Shown here: positions 7,999 through 17,307 of the stretch, piece after piece
Layout of the letters: every line of letters begins with the position of its first letter
How positions within the stretch are numbered: the stretch's first letter is position 1
NCBI RefSeq assembly: GCF_900129305.1
Contig: NZ_FQVB01000025.1
Span: 1 to 64,000 of the forward strand
Source: Desulfacinum infernum DSM 9756
Lineage (GTDB): Bacteria > Desulfobacterota > Syntrophobacteria > Syntrophobacterales > DSM-9756
Direction: 5' to 3'
Length of the DNA stretch: 64,000 bases
Program-made: the position numbers and the translations under genes
The notes under the pieces: generated by a model
Databases searched by the model: none
Seen by the model: only the letters and a program-made list of their open reading frames with translations
Told to the model about the DNA's origin: nothing

Positions 7999-9474
7999 GT
8001 GCTGAAGAGAATCATCCATTTTTTCCGCGATCTATTCCGGTCTCCGTCCCGGAACGTTGCCGTCGAACCGTCCGAACCAGTCCAATCGACCGATCCCGTC
8101 GAGCCGTCCGATCCCCCCGTCCTGCCTGAAGCCCGAAAGGCTCGCTCCGATGTGGGTCAGGGGCTTCCCTTTGCCGATCTGGATCTGGCGCCGGAAATTC
8201 TCAAGGGTTTGCACGAGGCGGGCTATGTCCGCTGCACCCCCATCCAGGAAAAGTCCCTTCCCATCACCCTGAAGGGAAAGGACATCGCCGCCCAGGCCCA
8301 GACGGGAAGCGGCAAGACGGCCGTTTTTCTCGTGACCATCTTCCAGAAGCTTTGCGGTCAAAAAGAGCTTGCGGATGCCTGCCACGCGCTGATCCTGGCC
8401 CCCACGCGGGAACTGGCCTTGCAGATTCAGGCGGATGCCGAGCTGCTCGGAAAATACCTTCCCCTGCGCACGGCGGCCATCTATGGGGGCGTGGGCTACC
8501 AGACCCAGATTGAGGCTCTCAAGCAGGGAGCCCACGTGGTGATCGCCACCCCGGGCCGGCTCATCGACCTGATGAAGCAGGGGCTCTTTCGTCCCCAGGA
8601 TGTCTCCCTGCTGGTGATCGACGAGGCGGACCGCATGCTGGACATGGGTTTCGTCAAAGATCTGCGCTACATCATGGGCAAACTCCCTCCCTATAGTCGT
8701 CGGCAGACCATGCTTTTTTCTGCAACACTTTCTTTGCGGGTGCTGGAACTGACTTACCAGTACATGAACGTCCCCGAAGAGGTGGTGATCGACCCGGAAA
8801 AGCTGGTGGTGGAGACGATCCACCAGGAACTTTACCACGTGGGCCGGCCGGAAAAGTTCTCTCTCTTCCTGGGGCTGCTTCAGAAAGAAAAACCGGAACG
8901 CGCCTTGGTCTTTTGCAACACCAAGGTCCAGACCAGCTGGGTGGCCGATCGGTTGGTGGGAAACGGCTACCGTGCCAGGGCCATCACGGGGGATCTGCCG
9001 CAGGCCCGTCGCATCAAGCTGCTGGAGAGGTTCAAGGCCGGCGAGATCCAGATCCTGGTGGCCACCGATGTGGCCTCCCGGGGCCTGCACGTGGAGGACG
9101 TCACCCATGTGTTCAACTACGACGTGCCCCAGGATCCCGAGGAATTCGTTCACCGCATCGGTCGTACGGCGCGCGCCGGCAAGGAAGGAAGGGCCATCAC
9201 GCTGTGTTGTGAAGACGACGTGTACGCCCTGGAAAACGTGGAAAAACTCCTGGGAAGCAAGATCCCGGTCGAATGGGCCGACGATGATCTGTTCGTTGCC
9301 GACAAGGCGAAGAAAAAACGAACACGACGGCCGCCTCGTAAAAGAAAAACCGGCTCCGGGCCTCCGGAAGCCAAGGCCGGCAAGGAAACCCCGACCGCTC
9401 CGAAGCGAAGACGGCGACGGCCTCGCAAGAATAAGAAGCGGAAAACGGAAACGGCCGCCGACGGCGGCAAGTGA
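7999..9474 (+). CDS. DEAD-box RNA helicase, RhlE/RhlB-like
   Basis: A 491-residue ATP-dependent RNA helicase. It shows the Q motif (GYVRCTPIQ), Walker A AQTGSGKT, PTRELALQI, the DEAD box in VIDEADRMLDMGF, SAT, and HRIGRTARAG. The C-terminal 60 residues are a lysine/arginine-rich tail (KKKRTRRPPRKRK) typical of RNA-binding extensions. The start is GTG at 7999 after a GGAGG about ten bases upstream; the following LKRIIHFFRDLFR could be an amphipathic helix. The PfkB kinase follows by 13 bp. Likely roles are ribosome assembly or RNA decay. Confidence 0.88.
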   Translation: MLKRIIHFFRDLFRSPSRNVAVEPSEPVQSTDPVEPSDPPVLPEARKARSDVGQGLPFADLDLAPEILKGLHEAGYVRCTPIQEKSLPITLKGKDIAAQAQTGSGKTAVFLVTIFQKLCGQKELADACHALILAPTRELALQIQADAELLGKYLPLRTAAIYGGVGYQTQIEALKQGAHVVIATPGRLIDLMKQGLFRPQDVSLLVIDEADRMLDMGFVKDLRYIMGKLPPYSRRQTMLFSATLSLRVLELTYQYMNVPEEVVIDPEKLVVETIHQELYHVGRPEKFSLFLGLLQKEKPERALVFCNTKVQTSWVADRLVGNGYRARAITGDLPQARRIKLLERFKAGEIQILVATDVASRGLHVEDVTHVFNYDVPQDPEEFVHRIGRTARAGKEGRAITLCCEDDVYALENVEKLLGSKIPVEWADDDLFVADKAKKKRTRRPPRKRKTGSGPPEAKAGKETPTAPKRRRRRPRKNKKRKTETAADGGK

Positions 9475-9487
9475 GAGGGTGCGGATC

Positions 9488-10450
9488 ATGAACATCTTTA
9501 TTTCAGGATCCCTGGCCTACGACCGCATCATGGACTTTCCGGGCCATTTTGCGGATCACATCCTGCCTAATAAGATCCACATGCTGAACGTGTGCTTCAA
9601 CATCAACGGGCTGGTGGAAAAGTTCGGCGGGACCGCCGGGAACATCGCCTACACCCTGGCGCTCTTGGGCGAAAAACCGTCCATTGTGGCCACGGCCGGA
9701 GAAGACTTCGACCGCTATGAAAGCTGGTTGGAGCGAAACGGCCTGCCCCGGAAGTGGATCAAAAGAATTCCCGGCGTCTTCACCGCGGGGGCCTACATCA
9801 CCACCGACCTGGACGACAACCAGATCACGGCCTTCAATCCCGGGGCCATGGCCTTCGAGGCGGACCTTCCCGCCTTGGACGACGGTGCGCTGCCCGCCCT
9901 GGTGCACATCGGCCCCGGAAACAAGAACGACATGCAGGGGTTGGCCGAACGCTGCCGTCGGGCCCGGGTGCCCTTTGTCTTCGATCCGGGCCAGAGCCTC
10001 AACATCTGGACGGGAGAGGAGATCGCCCGGGCGGTCCGGGGGGCCCTCTGTTTCATTTCCAACGAGTACGAACTGAGTCATTTTCTCAAGATGACCGGCT
10101 GGCGGGTGGAAGAGCTTCGCCGGCAGGTGTCCATGGTGGTCACCACCCGGGGGCCGGAGGGCAGCGTGCTGCATCTGGAAGGTGAGGATACTTTCGTTCC
10201 GGCGGTGACTCCCGAGCAGGTGGTGGATCCCACGGGAGCCGGTGACGCCTACCGGGCGGGATTTCTGAAGGGATTGGCACTGGGAAGGGATGCCCTGGTG
10301 TGTTGCCAGATGGGCAGTGTGGCCGCCTCCTTTGCCGTGGAACGCCACGGCACCCAGGAACATTTCTTCCGTCTCCAGGATTTTCGCCGGCGCTATGAGG
10401 CTCACTTCGGCCCGCTGGATGGGCTTCTGTCCGAAGCCGCGACCCTTTAG
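9488..10450 (+). CDS. PfkB-family carbohydrate/nucleoside kinase
   Basis: A 320-residue ribokinase-family kinase. It has the N-terminal GSLAYDRIM, the glycine pair FGGTAGNIAYTLALLG, and the C-terminal PfkB signature DPTGAGDAYRAGFLKG, whose Asp (about residue 257) is the catalytic base. It should phosphorylate a sugar or nucleoside with ATP; the profile is closest to adenosine kinase-like members, but the substrate is inferred only loosely. The ATG at 9488 follows an AGAGGG site. It lies 13 bp after the helicase and is probably in the same transcript. Confidence 0.85.
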   Translation: MNIFISGSLAYDRIMDFPGHFADHILPNKIHMLNVCFNINGLVEKFGGTAGNIAYTLALLGEKPSIVATAGEDFDRYESWLERNGLPRKWIKRIPGVFTAGAYITTDLDDNQITAFNPGAMAFEADLPALDDGALPALVHIGPGNKNDMQGLAERCRRARVPFVFDPGQSLNIWTGEEIARAVRGALCFISNEYELSHFLKMTGWRVEELRRQVSMVVTTRGPEGSVLHLEGEDTFVPAVTPEQVVDPTGAGDAYRAGFLKGLALGRDALVCCQMGSVAASFAVERHGTQEHFFRLQDFRRRYEAHFGPLDGLLSEAATL

Positions 10451-10475
10451 ACCCTTCATTTGGACGGGAGGCGCG

Positions 10476-10540
10476 GCGTCGTTCCGTTCGTGCACGGGGA
10501 TTGACGGGGCGAACGATCTTCGCCCCTACCGTTTCCCACC
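10476..10540. repeat. Degenerate family D palindrome
   Basis: GTTCCGTTCGTGCACGGGG followed by GGGGCGAACGATCTTCGCCCC, related to the copies at 6640 and 33289. It sits just after the PfkB gene and may double as a transcript end, though no T tract follows. Confidence 0.5.
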
Positions 10541-10643
10541 CTGAATAGCCTGCTCAAAGCTGAATTGGACGATTCTTTCTCATGGAAAGGTCCTGAAGGG
10601 CGTGCGTAAAGCCCGCCCCCACAAAAAGGCACGGACCCTTTGG

Positions 10644-10670
10644 GTAGGGGCGGGGTTTATCCCCGCCCGC
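10644..10670 (+). repeat. REP-like hairpin, family C
   Basis: GTAG followed by GGGCGGGG-TTTAT-CCCCGCCC, an 8-bp GC stem with a five-base loop. The same unit recurs at 30292 and 33211 and, altered, at 47104. The GTAG tetranucleotide before a hairpin is the mark of REP sequences. Confidence 0.65.
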
Positions 10671-10718
10671 TCATCACGCGGTGTAAGAGACACCCGAAGA
10701 AAAGATCGCTCAGTTAAA

Positions 10719-10930
10719 TGTGAAAGAACGGCCAATGAATGCAAATGGACGACAATGGCAATGACCGGTGTGTGGGAGCGGCGAAAGCCGCGACGCGGGT
10801 GGCCGGCCATTTCGTGGCGGTGAGCCCGCTCCCGGTTCATCGCGCCTTGCGGCGCTCCCACAGAAGGCCCTTGCCCCGGCCCACTCCTTCATCCATGCGG
10901 GGTGGCGCAAGGGGAGCCATGACTGTTAGG
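10719..10930 (+). repeat. Composite intergenic repeat, family B copy 2
   Basis: Same architecture as 6783-6995: a GTGAAAGAACGG start, GTGTGGGAGCGGCGAAAGCC facing GCGCCTTGCGGCGCTCCCAC, and a GAGCCATGACTGTTAGG end that stops 8 bp before the uvrB stop codon. As at 30292, a family C hairpin lies about 75 bp upstream in a shared flank (CCGCCCGCTCATC). Confidence 0.7.
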
Positions 10931-10937
10931 TCAAAGC

Positions 10938-12941
10938 TCACTGGGTCAGGAGCTGCCGGCGGCGCAACTCCTTGATCTGGTCCCTCAGGGCCGCGGCCTT
11001 CTCGAACTCCAGGGCCGCCGCCGCTTCCTTCATGTGCTTTTCGAGAACCGCGATGCGCTCGTCCAGGGAATCGCCTGCGCTCTCGAACAGCGCCCGGGCC
11101 TCTTCCGCCAGATCCTCGGAAACGAAAGCCTCGTCCCGGGGCCGGTATTCCGCCAGAATGTCCTGGATCTCCTTTCGGATCGTGTGGGGGGTGATTCCGT
11201 GGGCCTCGTTGTAGGCGAGCTGGATGGCCCGGCGCCGTTCCGTCTCGTCCACGGCCCGCCGGATGGAGTCGGTGATGTGATTGGCATAAAGGATCACCGT
11301 GCCGTCCACGTTCCGCGCCGCCCTCCCGGCCGTCTGGATGAGCGAGCGTTCCGAGCGTAGAAAGCCCTCGTTGTCCGCGTCCAGGACGGCCACCAGCGAC
11401 ACTTCGGGGATGTCCAGTCCCTCCCTTAACAAGTTGATGCCCACCAGAACGTCGTACTCACCCAGCCGAAGATCCCGCACCAGTTCGATCCGCTCCAGGG
11501 TGTCGATGTCCGAATGCATGTAACGCACGCGGATGTGGAGCTCGGACAGGTACTCGGTCAGGTCCTCCGCCATGCGCTTGGTGAGCGTGGTCACCAGAAC
11601 CCGCTGGCCGACGGCCACCCGCTTGCGGATCTCCCCGATCAGGTCGTCCACCTGGTGATCGGCCGGACGGATCTCCACCTTCGGATCCACCAGACCCGTG
11701 GGGCGGATGATCTGTTCCACCACATGCTCGCCCGAGCGCTCCAGTTCATAGGGCCCCGGCGTGGCCGAGACATAGATCACTTGGCGCACCTTGGCTTCGA
11801 ACTCCTCGAAGGAGAGCGGCCGGTTGTCCAAAGCCGACGGCAGGCGGAATCCGTACCGGACCAGCGTTTCCTTTCGGGACCGGTCGCCTCGATACATGCC
11901 CCTGAGTTGAGGCACGGTGATGTGGCTCTCGTCGATGAAGAGCAGAAAGTCGTCCGGGAAGTATTCGAGCAGGGTCGGAGGCGGCTCTCCCGGGCGGCGG
12001 CCTGTGAGGTGCCGGGAATAATTTTCGATTCCGGGGCAGTAGCCCAGCTCCTTGAGCATCTCCAGGTCCAGGCGCGTGCGTTCCTCCAGCCGCTGGGCTT
12101 CCACCAGTTTGCCCGCCGCCCGCAGTTCGTCCAGACGCAACGTGAGTTCTTCCTGGATGGACCGGAGGGCCCGTTCCAGAGTGGCCCGGTCCGTCACATA
12201 ATGGCTGCCGGGGTAAATCGCCACTTCCTGCAGGGTTCTGAGGGTGCGGCCCGTGAGGGGATCGAATTCCTTGATCACGTCCACCTCGTCCCCGAAGAAT
12301 TCGATCCGCACGGCCCGGTCCTCTTCATGGGCCGGAAAGACCTCCACCACGTCTCCCCTCACCCGGAAGGTTCCACGGTGGAAGTCCACATCGTTGCGTT
12401 CGTAATGGATCTCCACGAGCTTCCGCAGCACGGCGTCCCGGTCCGCCTCCATGCCCGTCTTGAGCCACAACAGCATGTCCCGGTAGGTTTCCGGTGCGCC
12501 CAGGCCGTAGATGCACGAAACGCTGGCCACGATGACCACATCCCGCCGTTCCAGCAGGGCCCGCGTGGCCGAATGGCGCATCTTGTCGATGGTCTCGTTG
12601 ATGGAGGCGTCCTTGGCGATGTAGGTATCCGTCTGGGGCAGGTAGGCTTCCGGTTGATAGTAATCGTAGTAGGAGACAAAATACTCCACGGCGTTTTCGG
12701 GAAAGAAGGCCTTGAACTCGCCGTAGAGCTGAGCGGCCAGGGTCTTGTTGGGGGCGATCACCAGGGTGGGACGCTCGACCTTTTGGATCACATGCGCCAT
12801 GGTGAACGTCTTTCCGGATCCCGTCACCCCCAGCAGGGTTTGATCCCGCACGCCCCGGCTCACGTTTCGGACCAGGGCCTCGATGGCCCGGGGCTGATCC
12901 CCGGTGGGATCCCAGTCGGCCTTCAATCGAAAAATGCTCAT
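10938..12941 (-). CDS. uvrB: Excinuclease ABC subunit B
   Basis: A 667-residue UvrB, the damage-verification helicase of nucleotide excision repair, loaded by UvrA and recruiting UvrC. It has Walker A GVTGSGKT (38-45) and the beta-hairpin region [20 protein letters not shown] used for lesion probing. Helicase motifs [16 protein letters not shown] and QTAGRAARN follow, and the C-terminal UVR coiled coil (about 625-660) contacts UvrC. Length is normal. ATG at 12941 with AAGGAG upstream. It is a monocistronic minus-strand gene. I see no obvious LexA box in the 250 bp upstream. Confidence 0.97.
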   Translation of the reverse strand: MSIFRLKADWDPTGDQPRAIEALVRNVSRGVRDQTLLGVTGSGKTFTMAHVIQKVERPTLVIAPNKTLAAQLYGEFKAFFPENAVEYFVSYYDYYQPEAYLPQTDTYIAKDASINETIDKMRHSATRALLERRDVVIVASVSCIYGLGAPETYRDMLLWLKTGMEADRDAVLRKLVEIHYERNDVDFHRGTFRVRGDVVEVFPAHEEDRAVRIEFFGDEVDVIKEFDPLTGRTLRTLQEVAIYPGSHYVTDRATLERALRSIQEELTLRLDELRAAGKLVEAQRLEERTRLDLEMLKELGYCPGIENYSRHLTGRRPGEPPPTLLEYFPDDFLLFIDESHITVPQLRGMYRGDRSRKETLVRYGFRLPSALDNRPLSFEEFEAKVRQVIYVSATPGPYELERSGEHVVEQIIRPTGLVDPKVEIRPADHQVDDLIGEIRKRVAVGQRVLVTTLTKRMAEDLTEYLSELHIRVRYMHSDIDTLERIELVRDLRLGEYDVLVGINLLREGLDIPEVSLVAVLDADNEGFLRSERSLIQTAGRAARNVDGTVILYANHITDSIRRAVDETERRRAIQLAYNEAHGITPHTIRKEIQDILAEYRPRDEAFVSEDLAEEARALFESAGDSLDERIAVLEKHMKEAAAALEFEKAAALRDQIKELRRRQLLTQ

Positions 12942-13192
12942 GAAAAAGCGGCTCCTTGCGGTTTGGGTCGAGGCATAAGTAAGGGCTCCCGGCGCAGGGT
13001 GTCAAGGCTCACGGGCTGTGACGAGTGATGGGAGTTAGTCCCCCCATTTTTCAAAGAGGGGCTTGCCCGGGACGAGAGGCGAGAGTAGCTTCAGTAGGCA
13101 GGGGATTCCGAAGAGGTTGCGGCACGGGTTGTGGTGGGGAGGGAGTGGCTTGATCAACGGAGAAGTTGGATTTGCTTGGAAGGAGGAAGAGA

Positions 13193-13702
13193 ATGGAAGG
13201 CAAGAAAGCGCTGGTGTTGGTGGAAGATCTCTACCAGGAATTGGAGGTTTGGTATCCCTTGCTGAGGCTGCGGGAGGCCGGAGTGCAGGTGGCCACCGTG
13301 GCGCCGGAAAAGGGGAAGACCTACAAGAGCAAACTCGGCTATCCCGTGACGTCGGACCTGGCGGCCCACCAGGTGTCCGCCGCCGAGTGGGATGCGGTCA
13401 TCATCCCGGGCGGCTATTCCCCGGATCTCATGCGCCGCCACACCCACATGGTGCGATTGGTCCGTGAGGCCTTCCAGGCGGGCAAGGTGGTGGCCGCCAT
13501 TTGCCATGGCGGTTGGATGCTGGCTTCGGCGGACATCCTCAAGGGGAAAAAGGCCACCTGCTTTTTCGCCATCCGCGATGACCTGGTTCACGCGGGCGCG
13601 GAATACCTGGATCAGGAGGTGGTGGTGGATGGAAACCTCATCACCTCCCGCACTCCCGACGACCTGCCCGCGTTCATGAAGGCGGTTCTGGAAAAGATTT
13701 AA
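13193..13702 (+). CDS. DJ-1/PfpI family protein
   Basis: A 169-residue member of the DJ-1/PfpI (class I glutamine amidotransferase-like) superfamily. The nucleophile elbow is AICHGGWML, with Cys about residue 104, preceded by the glycine turn IIPGGYSPD. PfpI members act as proteases, deglycases or chaperones; which applies is unclear. ATG at 13193 with AAGGAGG eight bases upstream; nine earlier in-frame codons lack support. The gene is isolated and is followed by a 32-bp perfect palindrome. Confidence 0.85.
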   Translation: MEGKKALVLVEDLYQELEVWYPLLRLREAGVQVATVAPEKGKTYKSKLGYPVTSDLAAHQVSAAEWDAVIIPGGYSPDLMRRHTHMVRLVREAFQAGKVVAAICHGGWMLASADILKGKKATCFFAIRDDLVHAGAEYLDQEVVVDGNLITSRTPDDLPAFMKAVLEKI

Positions 13703-13740
13703 CCGGGAGCGGGGGGCTTGCGGCCGGTGACTATTTTGGG

Positions 13741-13772
13741 ATGTGGGGGCGGTTCGCGAACCGCCCCCACAT
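13741..13772. repeat. 32-bp perfect palindrome
   Basis: ATGTGGGGGCGGTTCG is followed directly by its exact reverse complement. It sits 38 bp after the DJ-1/PfpI stop. It may belong to the REP-like families (GTGGGGGCGG core) or end the transcript; there is no T tract. Confidence 0.6.
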
Positions 13773-13986
13773 GATGGAAGGGATCCCCAGAGGGCCAACG
13801 GTTTCTACGGCCAGCCTCCCAAGGCCGGTCGCGGTGTAAGGGGGAATGAGCTGTCTTGCCGAGGGCTTCGACCTTTCATGTGACGCAGGATGCAAAGTCA
13901 CTTGAAAAATGTGCACGTCCTGTTTATGGATGAATCAGATTCATGGACGGGCGTAAGCGGAGTTCTTCCAAGAAAAAGGAGTTGCC

Positions 13987-14817
13987 ATGAAACCAGCCGT
14001 CATCCTCCCGCGTGCTCTCGACCGAAAGGCCATCAACCAGGCGGTTCGCGCCGAAATCAACCTGTGCTACACGTGCGGCTCGTGCGCCATCGAATGCCCC
14101 GTCAACCGGGCCACCAACCGGCTCCATCCGCGCACCCTGGTGTGGATGGCCAACCTGGGGCTGACCGATGAGCTGCTGAGCCTGCCGGATATCTGGTTTT
14201 GCCTGGCATGCCGTAGGTGCTCCCATGTCTGCCCCATGACGGTCAAGCCGGCCATGCTTCTGGCTCATTTGCGGTGGGAAGCGGTGCGGCGGGGCGTAGT
14301 GCCTCCCCCATTCCCCGCCCGCTGGCGGGAGCTGCAGGTGGGACTCCACGAGGAGCGATACCGTGCTTTTTCTCGGCTCCTGGAAAAGGAGGAGTCCGGA
14401 AAGGGCGATGGAACCGCGATGGACGACCCGGCCATCCCCCTCTGGAAGAAAGCCTCCGTCTTCGACGGCTATCGGACGAACCTCACTTCCTGCTTTGCCT
14501 GCGGCGAATGCAGCAGCGCCTGTCCCGTCTGCCACGACCGGAAGATCTTCGACCCCCTCCATCTCTTCCGATCCGCCCTGCTGGGAGACCCCCGGTCGCT
14601 CCTCGAGTCCCCGGCCCTTTGGCTGTGTATTCAGTGCCAAAGCTGCAGCGAGGCCTGCAGCCAAAAGGTTCGGGGGCACCTGGTCATCCGCAGGCTGAGG
14701 CGACTGGCCGAAGAAGAGGGGGTGGTCTCGGCCGGATTTCTCGAGCAGTGGCGCCGTCAGGATCAGAGAATGCTGGTGGACCACGTGGCTCGAACGGAAG
14801 AACTCCTCCAGCGATGA
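13987..14817 (+). CDS. Tandem HdrC-like 4Fe-4S protein
   Basis: A 276-residue cytoplasmic iron-sulfur protein with four CxxCxxCxxxC clusters: Cys 27/30/33/37, 72/75/78/82, 169/172/175/179 and 214/217/220/224. Each pair resembles one HdrC subunit of heterodisulfide reductase, which relays electrons to HdrB, so this gene looks like an internal duplication. The last motif ends in SQK rather than the usual P-after-Cys. ATG at 13987 with AAAGGAG upstream. No hdrA, hdrB or flavoprotein gene is adjacent, so its partners are unknown. The next gene is a small coiled-coil protein 90 bp on. Confidence 0.75.
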   Translation: MKPAVILPRALDRKAINQAVRAEINLCYTCGSCAIECPVNRATNRLHPRTLVWMANLGLTDELLSLPDIWFCLACRRCSHVCPMTVKPAMLLAHLRWEAVRRGVVPPPFPARWRELQVGLHEERYRAFSRLLEKEESGKGDGTAMDDPAIPLWKKASVFDGYRTNLTSCFACGECSSACPVCHDRKIFDPLHLFRSALLGDPRSLLESPALWLCIQCQSCSEACSQKVRGHLVIRRLRRLAEEEGVVSAGFLEQWRRQDQRMLVDHVARTEELLQR

Positions 14818-14907
14818 CGGCCCGACGGGTGCACGGGGGTTCCGCCGTGATTAAAGTATGGGGGAGACTGAAGAGGCCAACGGCCATTGCCAGAGGGGAG
14901 GAGCCCC

Positions 14908-15240
14908 ATGAAAGACGAAGAGAAAAAAGAAGAACTTCTTCCGCTCCACGGCTGCACGCCGCCCGTGGACAGCGACGGCCATCCCTATACCTGTGAGGAG
15001 CGAAAAACCGTCCTGACGGTCAAGGAGCAGAAAGTGCTCCAAAGGATCCTTGCCGTGAAGGAAGAGGCCAGCCAATTGAAAACCCGGCTCAAGGAGCTGT
15101 CTCCGGACGTCCAGGAGCACGAGGAGCTGAGGGCTCAACTGGAAAAACGGCTCGAAGAGCTGAAGGCCTTCCGCAGGGAGCTGGAAAAGGAACGGGAGAA
15201 GGCGGCCCAAGAGAGGATGGAGCTCCTGGGACACGTATAG
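14908..15240 (+). CDS. Small coiled-coil hypothetical protein
   Basis: A 110-residue charged protein of unknown function. Residues 1-37 hold two Cys (HGCTPP and YTCEE), possibly a metal or redox site. From about residue 45 to the end it is a continuous heptad-rich coiled coil (KVLQRILAVKEEASQLKTRL, then LEKRLEELKAFRRELEKE). ATG at 14908 with GGGGAGGAG upstream. It ends in a clear terminator and probably shares a transcript with the HdrC-like gene. Confidence 0.6.
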   Translation: MKDEEKKEELLPLHGCTPPVDSDGHPYTCEERKTVLTVKEQKVLQRILAVKEEASQLKTRLKELSPDVQEHEELRAQLEKRLEELKAFRRELEKEREKAAQERMELLGHV

Positions 15241-15285
15241 GTGGGAGCACCAGGGAGGAGTTTTCCTCAACCCCTGTAGGTATGG

Positions 15286-15314
15286 ATCCCCGCAACGGCG
15301 GGGATTTTCTTTTT
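15286..15314 (+). terminator. Rho-independent terminator
   Basis: A perfect 8-bp stem ATCCCCGC / GCGGGGAT with loop AACG is followed by TTTCTTTTT. It closes the HdrC-like/coiled-coil transcript. Confidence 0.85.
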
Positions 15315-15503
15315 GTAGGTCTGACACGCCGCCGCCCAGGATATTTGCGGTGCTTCTCTTTCTTTGAGCCTCTTGAAGCTCACCTGGAGAATAGCTCCGG
15401 CACCTTGGAAGAAGGTGCTTCTTGTTTCCTTTGGCCATACCTGTGGCAGGCCGGACGCTCGGTTCTGAAAAGCGTGGTGTAGAGCAAAAATGTGTTGGAG
15501 TTA

Positions 15504-15521
15504 ATAACCATTTGAGGTTAT
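15504..15521. promoter_or_regulatory. Inverted repeat in the mucR leader, possible operator
   Basis: ATAACC-N6-GGTTAT lies 56 bp before the mucR start in an AT-rich patch, with TATACA immediately after it as a possible -10. MucR/Ros proteins commonly repress their own promoters, so an autoregulatory site is plausible. The rest of 15315-15576 shows no gene. Confidence 0.4.
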
Positions 15522-15576
15522 ATACACGCAAAAGAACGTCTGAGCAGTTTGCGATGAAATCTCGGAGGGAAAGGTT

Positions 15577-16038
15577 ATGGCTAAGAAGATCCTGGAAATG
15601 TGCGTTCAAATCGTTACGGCCCAGGCCTCGGCTGCCGTTATGTCTACGGAAGAAATCGAAGAGGCCCTGAAGAAAACCTTTCAGACCCTGCAGCAGCTCC
15701 AGGCCATAGAGGAATCGGAGGAGGCGGCCCCTCTGGGCCAGACGGCGGCCGGGGAGAAGGTGCCCGCCGTCGCAGCTCCCATGGACCCCAGGAGCTCCAT
15801 CGGAGAAAACAGTGTGGTCTGCCTGGAATGCGGGGCCGAATTTCGCCAGATCACCGCCAACCACCTGCGCAGTCACGGCCTGACGCCTCGAGAATACAAG
15901 AAGAAGTGGGGATTCCGGCTGAAGGATTCACTGGCCGCCAAGGCCCTGACCCAGTCCCGCAGCCAGGCCGCCAAAAAGAGAGGGATCCCGGAAAAGCTCA
16001 AGGCCTACCATGAAACCCGGCGGAAGCAGAAAAAATAA
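15577..16038 (+). CDS. MucR/Ros-family zinc-finger transcription regulator
   Basis: A 153-residue DNA-binding regulator. The Ros/MucR C2H2 finger spans residues 82-100 (Cys82, Cys85, His96, His100) and is followed by the family's conserved GLTPREYKKKWGF. An N-terminal helical region (about 20-50) is likely to drive oligomerisation. Family members silence horizontally acquired and surface genes by binding AT-rich DNA. ATG at 15577 with GGAGGGAAAGG upstream. Regulatory targets cannot be read from this window. Confidence 0.85.
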   Translation: MAKKILEMCVQIVTAQASAAVMSTEEIEEALKKTFQTLQQLQAIEESEEAAPLGQTAAGEKVPAVAAPMDPRSSIGENSVVCLECGAEFRQITANHLRSHGLTPREYKKKWGFRLKDSLAAKALTQSRSQAAKKRGIPEKLKAYHETRRKQKK

Positions 16039-16093
16039 CTTCCGAATCCCTTCGCTTTCCAAGGGATGGGGGTGAAAAGTCAGGGGGCATGGT

Positions 16094-16729
16094 ATGGGTG
16101 TATCCGGATCCGTGGAAAAGGTTGTGGAGGCGCTGAGGCGGATCTATCCGGAGGCCTCGTTGGAGCTCGTCTTCCACAACCCTTTTCAGCTCCTCATGGC
16201 CGTGATCCTTTCCGCCCAGTGCACGGATGAGCGGGTCAACCAGGCGACCCGCCTTCTCTTTTCCAGGTGCGCCGGCCCGCAAGACATCCTGGCTCTGCCG
16301 CCGGAGAAACTGGAGGAGATCCTGCGTCCCACCGGGTTCTTCCGGAACAAGGCCAAGGCGATCCGGGGATGCTGCAGGGAACTGGTGGAACGCTACGGCG
16401 GGCGCGTTCCGCAATCACTGGAGGAACTGGTCCGACTGCCGGGTGTGGGGCGCAAGACGGCGGCCATGGTTCTCGGCAATGCCTTCGGCATCCAGGAAGG
16501 GATCGCCGTGGACACCCACGTCCAGCGGGTGGCGCAACGCCTGGGGCTCACATCGGCCAAAACGCCGGAAAAGATCGAAACGGATCTCATGCGGCTCCTG
16601 CCCAAAGACGATTGGACCTGGTTCAGCAACGCCCTCATCCTCCACGGTCGAAGGGTCTGCAAGGCCCGAAAGCCGTCCTGTGGGGCCTGTGCGTTGTCCC
16701 CCTGGTGTCCGTACCCGGAAAAGGAATGA
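16094..16729 (+). CDS. nth: Endonuclease III
   Basis: A 211-residue base-excision-repair glycosylase/AP lyase that removes oxidised pyrimidines. The helix-hairpin-helix LPGVGRKTAAMV carries the catalytic Lys121, Asp140 sits in VDTHVQR, and the C-terminal 4Fe-4S loop has Cys189, 196, 199 and 205 in the canonical C-x6-C-x2-C-x5-C spacing. Length is normal. It lies 55 bp after mucR and 73 bp before a NUDIX gene, forming a likely DNA-repair pair with it. Confidence 0.95.
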   Translation: MGVSGSVEKVVEALRRIYPEASLELVFHNPFQLLMAVILSAQCTDERVNQATRLLFSRCAGPQDILALPPEKLEEILRPTGFFRNKAKAIRGCCRELVERYGGRVPQSLEELVRLPGVGRKTAAMVLGNAFGIQEGIAVDTHVQRVAQRLGLTSAKTPEKIETDLMRLLPKDDWTWFSNALILHGRRVCKARKPSCGACALSPWCPYPEKE

Positions 16730-16802
16730 AGATCGGGCGTTCCACCGGTTTCCGGTTCCCGGCAACGCGGTTGTCGGGAACCTCCATCACGGAAATCCGC
16801 TC

Positions 16803-17225
16803 ATGCAACCGCATAGGGAAGAGAGGGAACAAGCCAAGCGGGTGACGGCCGCCATCCTGATGCGGGGCCGGGAGGTCTTCATCGCCCAGCGGCCCGCGGG
16901 AGACCGTCTGGCGCTGCTGTGGGAATTTCCCGGAGGGGCTGTGGAAGAGGGCGAGACGCCCGAGGCGTGCCTCATGCGCGAGATGCATGAGGAGTTCGGC
17001 ATCCGGGTGGAGGTGCTTTCCCTTTTTGGAAAGAGCCTTTATCGCTACGACCACGCCTTGATCGACCTGTGGGCCTACCGGGTCCGATGGACGGGAGGCC
17101 GCTTGCGGCCGCGGGTTCATGCGGCCGTTGCCTGGGTTCCCGTCCGGGAACTGGACCGCTACACTTTTTCGCCTGCCGATCTTCCCTTTGTGCACAGGCT
17201 GCGGTCGGAGCTTGACACCAAATGA
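16803..17225 (+). CDS. NUDIX hydrolase, MutT-like 8-oxo-dGTP diphosphatase
   Basis: A 140-residue NUDIX enzyme. The Nudix box starting GGAVEEGETPEACLMREMHE fits G-x5-E-x7-REUxEExGU exactly. The preceding KRVTAAILMRGREVFIAQRP and the short length match MutT-type enzymes that clean oxidised dGTP from the nucleotide pool. The start chosen is ATG 16803; the open frame extends far upstream only because it overlaps nth in another frame. The 3' end of this gene contains the promoter of the cytochrome gene. Confidence 0.85.
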   Translation: MQPHREEREQAKRVTAAILMRGREVFIAQRPAGDRLALLWEFPGGAVEEGETPEACLMREMHEEFGIRVEVLSLFGKSLYRYDHALIDLWAYRVRWTGGRLRPRVHAAVAWVPVRELDRYTFSPADLPFVHRLRSELDTK

Positions 17226-17241
17226 AAATATTCACTAGAAT
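17212..17241 (+). promoter_or_regulatory. Sigma-70-type promoter for cytochrome c3
   Basis: TTGACA (17212-17217), an 18-bp spacer and TAGAAT (17236-17241). The -35 is perfect and the -10 matches 5 of 6. It lies across the NUDIX stop and about 65 bp before the cytochrome start. Confidence 0.65.
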
Positions 17242-17307
17242 GCGCCCTCACGACGGGCACGGCCCGTAAGATGCCCATGGCGAACATCCAGCGGGGGAGA
17301 AAACACA

